From NCBI GenBank assembly GCA_026399195.1, contig JAPLRK010000026.1, forward strand, positions 31,463 through 83,028: a stretch of 51,566 nucleotides of DNA, in the 5' to 3' direction. The notes beneath the pieces are model-generated. The model did not search any database, had not been told where the DNA came from, and worked only from the letters and a program-made list of their open reading frames with translations. This stretch comes from Legionellales bacterium. GTDB taxonomy: Bacteria > Pseudomonadota > Gammaproteobacteria > Legionellales > Legionellaceae. Each line of letters starts with the position of its first letter. Position 1 is the first letter of the stretch. Both the position numbers and the translations under genes were made by a program. Of this stretch, positions 26,118 to 34,286 are shown piece after piece.

Positions 26118-26882
26118 TTAATCATCAATCGTGATTTTCGGTTTTATTTTGAGAGGAGAGTAAGTGCGATAAAGACTTATTAGCATATAAAACACCACAT
26201 AACCAAACGATAAACTGAGCCAAAAAATATTATTTTCAGGGTAATACCACAATAAAAGCAGGGTACTGATCCCGTAAAGTATTGAAAAAGAATGCATCAG
26301 AATTTTGAGTCGATTGGAATTGGTCAAATAATCGATCCGAGAAGGGTAGACATACTTGATTGGAACAAAAATAAGCACACAACAAACGATCAATATCACC
26401 GCATTTAAGGTAGGTGTTGTATTAAAAATAAACATATAAAACACGGTGAAATTCCAATAGCATGGGAATCCCTTAAAGAAATGATCTATTGTCTTCGCAT
26501 CTGCTTGGCAAAATTGATAGGAGGAGGTGATGGTGATGGCTATCACAATAATTAAGGCTAAAGAGGGCGGTAACATCCCTGGTTTGACCAACAAAAAGAA
26601 GCATGGTGTGATCACGTAATTCAAATAATCAACAATGTTGTCCAGAAGTGCCCCATCAATCATCGGCAACACCTTTTTGACATGCACCAAGCGGGCAAAG
26701 GTACCATCAACGGCGTCAATAAAAACTGTAATGCACATCAACCATAAAGCATGTTGATATTGTTGATGATAGATTTTGACAAGAGTTAATACACCTACAT
26801 ATGCTGCACTTGCCGTGAAGGCATGTGCGGCCCACGCCAAAAGATAATTGGTGGGTTGGTAAGTGTTTTTTTGATTGGTCAT
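26118..26882 (-). CDS. pcs: Phosphatidylcholine synthase (CDP-alcohol phosphatidyltransferase)
   Basis: Pcs condenses choline with CDP-diacylglycerol to form phosphatidylcholine in the inner membrane, usually with choline taken from a host. The CDP-alcohol phosphotransferase motif is complete: DAVDGTFAR, eight or more residues, then DGALLDNIVD. There are about eight helices, and the length of 254 residues matches bacterial Pcs. The motif followed by YLNYVITPCFFL is typical of Pcs rather than of PgsA or PssA. The restricted distribution of Pcs supports a host-associated lifestyle. Confidence 0.9.
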   Translation of the reverse strand: MTNQKNTYQPTNYLLAWAAHAFTASAAYVGVLTLVKIYHQQYQHALWLMCITVFIDAVDGTFARLVHVKKVLPMIDGALLDNIVDYLNYVITPCFFLLVKPGMLPPSLALIIVIAITITSSYQFCQADAKTIDHFFKGFPCYWNFTVFYMFIFNTTPTLNAVILIVCCVLIFVPIKYVYPSRIDYLTNSNRLKILMHSFSILYGISTLLLLWYYPENNIFWLSLSFGYVVFYMLISLYRTYSPLKIKPKITIDD

Positions 26883-27217
26883 TCGAAATCCTACTATGAT
26901 TAAATAAATACTTCCGATGTTTGGCTCGCGACCCTACTTGTCAACACGCCGTAAATGAATTGTACCGCAGTAATTCAAAACTCAAAGACATATATTTTAT
27001 ATTTTTTCAGAGCCCTATACAACTTGGACTTTGTCGAAGCTGTCGAAGCAAGACAAATTAAGAGTATCAGTTTATAATTGGACTTTGGACAGAAAGACAT
27101 GAGGACCTTTTCATGTCTTTCTGTCCAAAGTCCAATTATAATCCTTAGGCCCTAGCCCGTTCCTTAAGTGAGAGTCATCGTTTATACTTTCCATAGTTAA
27201 AATATTGAGGTTATTGA
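26883..27217. other. 335-base intergenic region between pcs and the glutamate dehydrogenase gene
   Basis: The two genes diverge here. The stretch holds the perfect family B palindrome (27072-27141) and, upstream of it, a partial look-alike, TTGGACTTTGTCGAAGCTG near 27024. The sequence TAGCCCGTTCCT follows near 27152 and recurs at about 39361, so it may be a remnant of a further repeat. TATACT at 27183-27188 could be a -10 for the downstream gene, but no good -35 is visible. No coding sequence was recognised. Confidence 0.6.
27072..27141. repeat. Family B palindrome, perfect 31-bp stem
   Basis: Arms 27072-27102 and 27111-27141 are exact reverse complements of 31 bases, separated by 8 bases. 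The arm contains TTGGACTTTGGACAGAAAG and ends GACATGA. It is the best-preserved copy of family B; related copies are at 10721-10901 and 48113-48147. It stands between two divergent genes, so it is not a shared terminator here. Confidence 0.95.
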
Positions 27218-28858
27218 ATGTCATACAAATTTGAAGAAGGGAAACACGCGATCATTACCGCAGTCATCAACAAATTAGAGCAAGAAATGAGCTCTGAGCA
27301 AGCTTCCCTTTGTTCTGAATTTGTAACTCAGTTTTTTAACACGGTGGCTATGGAGGATCTCCAAGAATGGGAAGTAGATGATTTATATGGTGCAGCAGGT
27401 AATTTTTGGGCTCTTATATACCAGCGCGCGCAGCACGAGATTAAAATTCGTATTTATAACCCAGATTTTGAACGACATGGCTGGCAAACAACTCATACCG
27501 TTGTTGAAGTCATTTGTGATGATATGCCCTTTTTGGTGGATTCATTGCGCATGGTGATCAATCGCATGGGACTGCTCTCTCATTTGATCATTCATATGGG
27601 GGGTATGCATGTCGAACGAAATGCAAATCATGAAGTGACTGCGGTGTTTCCGAGGCACTCGGAGATGCCTGAGGGTGTTTTGGCTGAAGCACCTATCCTT
27701 ATGGAGATTGATAGGCAAACGGATCCTTACGTATTAGAACAACTTTACCGTCATATTGAACGAGTTTTAGAAGATAATCGTGCGGTTTTTGAAGACTGGC
27801 TTCCTATGCGAAAAAAAGTTCAGGAAATTATCAAAGAATTAGATTTAACCAAAGCTTTTCTCGATAAGAACGAATTTGAGGAAACCAAAGCATTTTTAAC
27901 TTGGATTGAAGATCATCATTTTACCTTTCTCGGACTCCGAGATTATATATTGGTCGTCAAAGGCAAAGAGACTTTCTTGCAAGCTATTCCGGGAACGGGT
28001 TTGGGATTGCTACGGCCTGAAGTCGAAGAATCCAATGCTCGTTGTATTTCAACCATGGGGCCAGAGGCCATAGAGCTCACCTTGTCCAATCGAATCCTGG
28101 TCATGTCAAAAACAAACACGACAGCGACTGTTCATCGTGAAGCTTATACAGATTATATTGGGGTCAAACGATTTAACGACAAAGGTGAGGTGATAGGAGA
28201 GCGACGTATTATTGGGCTTTATACCTCAGCGGCATACAATACGAATCCCAAACACATCCCTTTTTTGCGACATAAAGTGGTTTTGATCATGCAAAACTCT
28301 CTCCTAAATCCGAGAAGCCACGCAGGTAAAGTGTTGCTCAATATCCTTGAGACATTACCTCGGGATGATTTGATTCAAGGCTCAGAAGATGAGCTCTTAG
28401 AAATGGCAATGGGCATCTTCTATATGCAGGAGCGTCGCCGGATCCGAATGTTTGCACGAATGGACGTTTATCATCGTTTTGTGTCTTGCTTGGTGTATGT
28501 CCCCAAAGAACGATTTAATACGGAACTTAGAGAGGCGATGGAAAAAGTCTTAAAAGAATGCTTTCGGGCTCAAGAAATCACTTTTTCAACCCGCTTTTCA
28601 GAATCTGTTTTGGCACGTATTCATTTTCTGATTCGTATTGATCCAAAAGAGACCATCGACTACGATTTTAAGGACATTGAAAAAAAGCTCATCGAAGTAG
28701 GGCGCTCATGGACCGATGATTTACAGCATTTATTAACAGAATCATTTGGCGAAGAGCAGTCTAACCATTTATTCGCCCTATACAAAAATGCTTTTCCCGC
28801 AGTCTATACGGCGACTTTTTCACCAAGAACCGCTGTTTTTGATATACCTTGGGTATGA
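27218..28858 (+). CDS. NAD-specific glutamate dehydrogenase (large type), N-terminal part of a split gene
   Basis: The large NAD-GDH (about 1,600 residues, GdhB/GDH_180 class) oxidatively deaminates glutamate to 2-oxoglutarate, important where amino acids are the carbon source. This 546-residue part is the regulatory ACT-like N-terminal portion, with HTVVEVICDDMPFLVDSLRM, FTFLGLRDYIL, IGLYTSAAYN, and AFSPRTAV-like TFSPRTAVFDI near the end. It ends at a TGA after FDIPWV, while the rest of the enzyme continues in the -1 frame from 28849. Both halves otherwise look intact. An indel, perhaps with loss of a short linker, is the simplest explanation; a sequencing error cannot be excluded. Confidence 0.85.
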   Translation: MSYKFEEGKHAIITAVINKLEQEMSSEQASLCSEFVTQFFNTVAMEDLQEWEVDDLYGAAGNFWALIYQRAQHEIKIRIYNPDFERHGWQTTHTVVEVICDDMPFLVDSLRMVINRMGLLSHLIIHMGGMHVERNANHEVTAVFPRHSEMPEGVLAEAPILMEIDRQTDPYVLEQLYRHIERVLEDNRAVFEDWLPMRKKVQEIIKELDLTKAFLDKNEFEETKAFLTWIEDHHFTFLGLRDYILVVKGKETFLQAIPGTGLGLLRPEVEESNARCISTMGPEAIELTLSNRILVMSKTNTTATVHREAYTDYIGVKRFNDKGEVIGERRIIGLYTSAAYNTNPKHIPFLRHKVVLIMQNSLLNPRSHAGKVLLNILETLPRDDLIQGSEDELLEMAMGIFYMQERRRIRMFARMDVYHRFVSCLVYVPKERFNTELREAMEKVLKECFRAQEITFSTRFSESVLARIHFLIRIDPKETIDYDFKDIEKKLIEVGRSWTDDLQHLLTESFGEEQSNHLFALYKNAFPAVYTATFSPRTAVFDIPWV

Positions 28859-31800
28859 ATTTTTATAGACCATTGGATGAGTTTTCTGATCACTTTAGAC
28901 TGAAGATGTATCAGTATGACACCACCATCCCTTTGTCAGATGTGATTCCCATCATTGAGAATTTAGGGTTACGCGCCATCAGTGAACGTCCTTATTTGCT
29001 GAAGTTTGAAAATGGAAAAGAGGCGTGGATCAACGACTTCTCCCTGCATTATCCCGAAGGAAATAAGCTTAAAATAGATGATATCAGAGATTTGTTTCAA
29101 AATGCCTTCACACGGGTTTGGTTTGGTGATGCAGAGAACGACGGTTTTAATGAATTGGTCTTATCAGCAGGGTTGGATTGGCGTCAAGTGTCTATTCTAC
29201 GTGCTTATGCAAAATATTTCAAGCAAATTGGGTTTATTTTTAGCCAAGATTACATCGAAACAGCTTTGAATGGAAATGCAGAAATTTCGAAAAAATTGGT
29301 TCACCTTTTTGAGTGTCGATTTCATCCTGAACGTTATGCACGCCGTGATGAGTTGGCTCATCAATTAAGTAATGACATCATTGCTGATTTGGAACATGTT
29401 TCTAATCTGGATGAGGACAAAATCATTCGTCGTTATGTTCAAGCCATCACCGCGACGCTTCGCACGAATTATTACCAACTTGACAAGCACGGACATCATA
29501 AAACCTATTTATCGGTGAAATTAAATACAAAATTAATCACCGGTGTTCCGCGTCCATTACCTTTGTTTGAGATTTTTGTATACTCTCCTAAATTTGAAGG
29601 AGTGCATTTGAGATGTGCGAAAGTGGCCCGTGGCGGGTTACGTTGGTCAGATCGAAGAGAAGATTTTAGAACTGAAATACTCGGCTTAATGAAGGCACAA
29701 CAAGTTAAGAATGCCGTCATTGTGCCCAGTGGAGCCAAGGGTGGCTTTGTGGCTAAGCGTCTACCCATCAATGGGACTAGAGAGGAGATTTTGTCCGATG
29801 GGATCTGCTGCTATCAACAATTCATTCGTGGCTTACTTGATCTCACCGATAATTATCAAGACGGATTGATAGTCAAGCCTACTGGGGTAGTTTGCTATGA
29901 TGATGACGATCCTTATCTGGTGGTGGCTGCCGATAAAGGCACGGCTACCTTTTCTGATATAGCCAACGAGATTTCACATGAATATGGATTTTGGTTAGGT
30001 GACGCTTTTGCTTCCGGTGGCTCAATGGGGTATGACCATAAAAAGATGGGCATTACTGCTAAGGGTGCTTGGGAATCGGTCAAGCGTCATTTTTATGAAA
30101 TGGCTTTTGATATTCATACGACTGATTTTACCGTTGTTGGCATTGGCGATATGGCGGGAGATGTGTTTGGGAATGGCATGTTGTTATCACAGCATATCAA
30201 ACTGGTTGCGGCGTTTAATCATATGCACATCTTTATCGACCCAAATCCGTCTCCTGAAGCTAGTTTCATTGAGCGTCAACGTTTATTTGACCTGCCCCGG
30301 TCCACTTGGGCCGATTATGATAAAAAATTAATCTCTAAAGGTGGGGGGGTTTTTAATCGTAGTGCCAAATCAATTGTCGTAAGCAAAGAGATGAAGCAAA
30401 TTTTTGGCATCAAACCGGTAACCATTGAGCCAAATGAGTTGATCAAAATCCTTCTTAAGTCAAAAGTTGATTTGTTATGGAGTGCTGGAATCGGTACCTT
30501 CGTTAAGGCACAAACTGAGACCAATATCGATGTCGGCGATCGTACCAACGACGCGATCCGCATCAATGGGAAACAACTCCGCTGCAAAGTGGTTGGAGAA
30601 GGTGGGAATTTAGGCTTTACCCAATTGGGACGAATTGAGTACTCCCTCAGTGGTGGGCTCATTTATACTGATTTTATTGATAATTCAGCGGGGGTTAGTT
30701 GTTCTGATAAAGAAGTCAATATCAAAATATTGCTCAATAGTATTGTGGTGGAAGGTGATCTCACTGAAAAGCAGCGTAATGAACTCTTAAGCGCGATGAC
30801 CCATGAAGTGGCAAGTCTTGTCTTGCGTGACATTGACTTGCAAACTCGAGCCATCAGTTTATCTGTGGCCCAATCCTTGCGTTCAGTTGAACTCCATTCT
30901 CGATATATCATTGAACTAGAGCGTTCCGGAAAACTAGACCGATCTCTTGAATTTTTGCCGAATGAAAAAGAGCTCATCGAGCATAAATTGTTAGGTATGG
31001 GACTTAGTTCTCCTAGCATGTGTGTTCTGCTTTGTTATAGTAAAATGATTCTAAAAGAGTCACTTCTTGCCTCCGATGTCCCAGAAGATCCCTATCTTAA
31101 GGAATGCCTAGTCAGCTCCTTTCCTAAGCCATTGCAACATCGCTTCAGTAAGCAGATGCAAAATCATCCCCTTAAGCGGGAAATCATTGCAACGAAACTG
31201 AGCAATATCATGGTGAATGAAATGGGCTTTAGTTTTGTCTATCGAATGCAGGATGAAACAGGAGCGCCAGCGTCAGCAATCGTTCGCGCTTATATGATCA
31301 CCAGAAGTCTGCTTAACATGGATGAGATTTGGCAGCAAATTGAGGCTTTGGATGCTATTGTTCTTGCTGAAAAACTATCTGAAATCATGATGCTTTATGT
31401 CCGTCTGCTAAGACGGATAACGCGCTGGTTTTTACGAAATCAACGCATGAGACTTGATATATCTAAAGTGATTAAAGCTTATGCCGAGGGAATGCAAGAA
31501 TTAAAAAAAGCACTTCCTGAAGCATATGGCGTTGAGCAGAAGGTTCTATACAATGATTTATTTGAACAATACAAAGCCATGGGTATTTCATCTGAGCTTT
31601 CACATGAACTGACCATATCCAGAGGATTATTTGCGTCTATGGATATTCTTGAAGTGGCTAGAACCCTCTCAGTCAGTTTGACCAAAGCATCAGAGGCTTA
31701 CTTCCATATTGAGGAGTATCTTGAATTGGCCTGGATCCGCACACAAATCATCATTCATACCACAGATAGCCATTGGGAGGCCCTGTCTCGGGAAGCCTTA

Positions 31801-32058
31801 CGCGATGATTTGGATTGGCAACAGCGTCAATTAACCGCTGGAATCTTAGGATTTCATGAGAAGGATACCGATTTTATGGTCTGTTTGGAGGCATGGGCAA
31901 CCAGTCATAAAGCGTTAATTGATAGATGGCGCCAAGTATTATCTAACTTACGTTCGAGTAGCACATTGACTTATACCATGTTTTTTGTGGCCATTCGTGA
32001 GCTACTGGATTTGACGCAAACAACCGTACAAGGTTCTTTAAATAAGGAGTATCAATGA
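28849..32058 (+). CDS. NAD-specific glutamate dehydrogenase (large type), catalytic C-terminal part of a split gene
   Basis: This 1,069-residue part resumes the enzyme at LGMNFYRPL, which in intact homologues lies just past the point where the first part stops. The catalytic region is at about 255-300: KVARGGLRWSDRREDF, LMKAQQVKNAVIVPSGAKGGF. The nucleotide-binding domain carries GIGDMAGDVFGNGML and VVGEGGNLGFTQLGRIE. The C-terminal helical domain is complete. The frame opens with a TTG inside the last codons of the first part and has no clear Shine-Dalgarno, so separate expression would depend on coupling. Its TGA overlaps the cytochrome b561 ATG. Confidence 0.87.
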   Translation: MGMNFYRPLDEFSDHFRLKMYQYDTTIPLSDVIPIIENLGLRAISERPYLLKFENGKEAWINDFSLHYPEGNKLKIDDIRDLFQNAFTRVWFGDAENDGFNELVLSAGLDWRQVSILRAYAKYFKQIGFIFSQDYIETALNGNAEISKKLVHLFECRFHPERYARRDELAHQLSNDIIADLEHVSNLDEDKIIRRYVQAITATLRTNYYQLDKHGHHKTYLSVKLNTKLITGVPRPLPLFEIFVYSPKFEGVHLRCAKVARGGLRWSDRREDFRTEILGLMKAQQVKNAVIVPSGAKGGFVAKRLPINGTREEILSDGICCYQQFIRGLLDLTDNYQDGLIVKPTGVVCYDDDDPYLVVAADKGTATFSDIANEISHEYGFWLGDAFASGGSMGYDHKKMGITAKGAWESVKRHFYEMAFDIHTTDFTVVGIGDMAGDVFGNGMLLSQHIKLVAAFNHMHIFIDPNPSPEASFIERQRLFDLPRSTWADYDKKLISKGGGVFNRSAKSIVVSKEMKQIFGIKPVTIEPNELIKILLKSKVDLLWSAGIGTFVKAQTETNIDVGDRTNDAIRINGKQLRCKVVGEGGNLGFTQLGRIEYSLSGGLIYTDFIDNSAGVSCSDKEVNIKILLNSIVVEGDLTEKQRNELLSAMTHEVASLVLRDIDLQTRAISLSVAQSLRSVELHSRYIIELERSGKLDRSLEFLPNEKELIEHKLLGMGLSSPSMCVLLCYSKMILKESLLASDVPEDPYLKECLVSSFPKPLQHRFSKQMQNHPLKREIIATKLSNIMVNEMGFSFVYRMQDETGAPASAIVRAYMITRSLLNMDEIWQQIEALDAIVLAEKLSEIMMLYVRLLRRITRWFLRNQRMRLDISKVIKAYAEGMQELKKALPEAYGVEQKVLYNDLFEQYKAMGISSELSHELTISRGLFASMDILEVARTLSVSLTKASEAYFHIEEYLELAWIRTQIIIHTTDSHWEALSREALRDDLDWQQRQLTAGILGFHEKDTDFMVCLEAWATSHKALIDRWRQVLSNLRSSSTLTYTMFFVAIRELLDLTQTTVQGSLNKEYQ

Positions 32059-32600
32059 AAACCAACGTGACGTCCTACTCGGCTGGATCTAAAGCTTTCC
32101 ATTGGCTCATTTCTATCATCGTGATCACCATGCTCTCGCTGAGTTTTTTTCTAGATGGCATTCCAAAGCAATATCAACCTGTGGCCTACATGATTCATAA
32201 ATCCGCAGGCTTGACAGTCTTGTTTTTGATGATTGCCCGATTTTTTTGGTTACAATATTGTGGAAAGCCGGCCTTGCCTCCTTCTGTACCCAGATGGCAA
32301 AAAATTGCCGCACACTTTTTACATTATTCTTTGTATGTTGGCATCATCTGCATGGCTTTGTTTGGTTGGATCATGTCAGTAGCCGCTGGAAAGATCCCGT
32401 CTTATTTCGGAATGTTTTCTTTGTCCCTCCCCATTGCACCGAATAAAGCGCTATCTAAGTTGATGAACCAATCACATAAAACGATGGCTTGGGTGTTGAT
32501 TGTGCTTATTGTGTTACATATAGTTGCCGCCATCAAACATCATTTCATTGATAAGGATGTGGTTCTTAAACGGATGTTACCTGGACACAACGATAGGTAA
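32055..32600 (+). CDS. Cytochrome b561 family protein
   Basis: The 181-residue inner-membrane dihaem cytochrome of the bacterial b561 type (YodB/YceJ) has four helices and the expected His ligands: SKAFHWLISI, MIHKSAGL, HYSLYVGI and NQSHKTMAWVLIVLIVLHIVAA..HH. Members oxidise quinol and can deal with superoxide at the membrane; the electron partner here is unknown. It starts in the stop codon of the glutamate dehydrogenase gene (ATGA), so it is co-transcribed with it. Confidence 0.9.
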   Translation: MKTNVTSYSAGSKAFHWLISIIVITMLSLSFFLDGIPKQYQPVAYMIHKSAGLTVLFLMIARFFWLQYCGKPALPPSVPRWQKIAAHFLHYSLYVGIICMALFGWIMSVAAGKIPSYFGMFSLSLPIAPNKALSKLMNQSHKTMAWVLIVLIVLHIVAAIKHHFIDKDVVLKRMLPGHNDR

Positions 32601-32797
32601 GGAATCCCAGTGCTGGAGTAAAGAGGGCATCCCACAGAAGATTCAGGATGGGTGATTAGGGCCATGACATCCGTGATGCGTTGATCGCTGCAACATCCTT
32701 GGTGCATGGTATGACCCTGGTCACAAGGAATATAAAAGACTTCGAGAAAACTGGCGTAGATATGGTCAATCCTTGGGAGAGTTGACCAAGGATTCAT
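32540..32797 (-). other. In-frame continuation behind the glycosyltransferase stop: Cys/His-rich remnant
   Basis: The codon straight after the stop of the glycosyltransferase gene is an ATG in the same frame, and the frame stays open for 85 codons. It encodes IPCDQGHTMHQGCC and, 20 residues on, GCPLY, a spacing that resembles the second half of a RING or U-box zinc site with the last Cys lost. This suggests that the family A repeat cut a longer protein. No Shine-Dalgarno precedes the ATG, and the end overlaps the cytochrome b561 gene by 61 bases, so I doubt it is translated alone. An inverted repeat, AATCCTTGG (32768-32776) with CCAAGGATT (32786-32794), also lies here. Confidence 0.35.
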
Positions 32798-32818
32798 TTA
32801 TTTCGCTCCCGATCCTAA
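32798..32818. repeat. Half copy of family A at the glycosyltransferase 3' end
   Basis: On the minus strand these bases read AGGATCGGGAGCGAAATAA preceded by TT, identical to the start of the arm at 15864. They encode LGSGAK and the TAA stop of the glycosyltransferase gene. No second arm lies nearby. Confidence 0.85.
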
Positions 32819-34144
32819 AGTGGCTGAGGTGCTTTGAGATGATTTTCTGTCTCGTTGTGTTTGCTTAAAAAACGATTGGATTTTTATGGCTGCATGAGGC
32901 ATTTTAGCTTCCTCAGATAGTAACAAATCCTGACCTGCTTGAAGCCAGGAGGCATCACAGGTTTTCCCGAGACAACTTCCCTCTAGTTCTTTCTGATAGT
33001 CTTCTGACGAGATATGCAATGGACAGCTGTTTTTTGAAACAAAAGAGTTAGGCATGCCATACTTTGTGTAAGAAAAGGCGTAAGGGCTTACAATTTGTTC
33101 AAACCCCTCCGCTGTGCGAAAATGTTTGTATAGAAAAATGACACCACCAACTCGTCCTGGGCCTGTGGTGTAGACCACGCTATTTTTTAACAGTAATTCA
33201 CGATCTTTGTTACGTAGTCTGGTGATCATACTCGACTCATCCAATGATGGGTCGGCATATTTCGAAGACTTTTCTTTCAAAGCTCTAAAAAAAGAAGACT
33301 CTGTATAACCCATAGATGCGCAAAACACCTCGTTATTGTTAGTCTCTAATAAGATAGCAGCGCGCATTTCACGTGCAGAAGACTGCTGATTCATACTATG
33401 TAATTTATATAATGAATCAAATCTTTGGGGCAGGGTTATGGGGCTTGCAAATAATGAAAAAGCGTCTCGGTGAAATGCTTCTATAAACTCCATATAGGGG
33501 CTAGTGCCCAATCTCACTCGACATGCATCAAACAGAGACTGTTGAATAAAACGAATCAGAGGCATCATAGCTTCTGGTTTAACGATGGCTAATATATCAT
33601 TGTTGAATGAGAGCGATTTCATGCCGTTTTTAAAATATACGCCTCCAATATTGGCTAATAAAGGACGTTCTACAAAAATGGTACGGGGCAGATGGCTTGT
33701 ATCCACAGCCACATCAAAATCGGTATATGTTCCTAATTCATAGACCGGAGCAAGCCAGCGTAAGATGTCGCTTGCTGTCCCAACATTTCCGCCAGCCTCT
33801 CCTAAATGTTTTATATTATCTTCATACACCTGAATTAAATTCGACTCTAATAGGGTCGTACACTTAGGAATAACATCAATACGCACATCTCTTGGAATAA
33901 GGGTATGTTTCTCGCAAAAACATAGGAGCTCCTTCATCAGAATCGATAATTGATGTGGATCAGTTGTAAATAAAGCGCTGTCATATATCAAGTATATAAT
34001 ATCACCCGGATTTTTAGCCCGCATTTTAATTAATCGTAATTGATTGGTGAGATTTAAATATTGACAAGGATCTTGGCTAAGCCAAATTTTGACATGATAA
34101 TGGGGATTGTATGTGTAGAACGTCTGTTTTATATGCGTTGGCAT
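32798..34144 (-). CDS. TcdA/TcdB-type glycosyltransferase with C-terminal IQ motif; candidate secreted effector
   Basis: The 448-residue protein has no signal peptide or membrane helix. GTASDILRWLAPVYELGTYTDFDVAVD (about 122-148) matches the donor-binding core of TcdA/TcdB and related glycosyltransferases, with the DXD at D142-D144; TTGPGRVGG (326-334) fits the second conserved TGPG loop. Legionella effectors such as SetA share this fold. The C-terminus carries IQSFFKQTQR (422-431), a full match to the IQxxx[RK]xxx[RK] calmodulin-binding motif, in a basic context. The protein then ends in LGSGAK from a family A repeat, and a Cys/His-rich stretch continues in frame after the stop. Host delivery is inferred, not shown. 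Confidence 0.75.
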   Translation of the reverse strand: MPTHIKQTFYTYNPHYHVKIWLSQDPCQYLNLTNQLRLIKMRAKNPGDIIYLIYDSALFTTDPHQLSILMKELLCFCEKHTLIPRDVRIDVIPKCTTLLESNLIQVYEDNIKHLGEAGGNVGTASDILRWLAPVYELGTYTDFDVAVDTSHLPRTIFVERPLLANIGGVYFKNGMKSLSFNNDILAIVKPEAMMPLIRFIQQSLFDACRVRLGTSPYMEFIEAFHRDAFSLFASPITLPQRFDSLYKLHSMNQQSSAREMRAAILLETNNNEVFCASMGYTESSFFRALKEKSSKYADPSLDESSMITRLRNKDRELLLKNSVVYTTGPGRVGGVIFLYKHFRTAEGFEQIVSPYAFSYTKYGMPNSFVSKNSCPLHISSEDYQKELEGSCLGKTCDASWLQAGQDLLLSEEAKMPHAAIKIQSFFKQTQRDRKSSQSTSATLGSGAK

Positions 34145-34265
34145 AGATATCCATCATGAAGATCGAGGCGCGCATAGTACCTATTGACAAGAGTAAAGTC
34201 CAATCCAGGAGGGTGATTTTGATCATTTTCAGGACTCAGGCGTTAAAACTTATGTCATGTGGATG

Positions 34266-34286
34266 TTATTTCGCCCCAGATCCTAA
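34266..34286. repeat. Half copy of family A at the permease 3' end
   Basis: On the minus strand the bases read AGGATCTGGGGCGAAATAA preceded by TT, encoding LGSGAK and the TAA stop of the permease gene. Only one arm is present. The 121-base gap between this point and the glycosyltransferase start shows no other gene. Confidence 0.8.

Noticed and set aside
28843-28858. Programmed -1 frameshift joining the two glutamate dehydrogenase parts
   Set aside because: The only bases open in both frames (TATACCTTGGGTATGA) contain no X-XXY-YYZ heptamer and no stem was seen just downstream. An indel is simpler.
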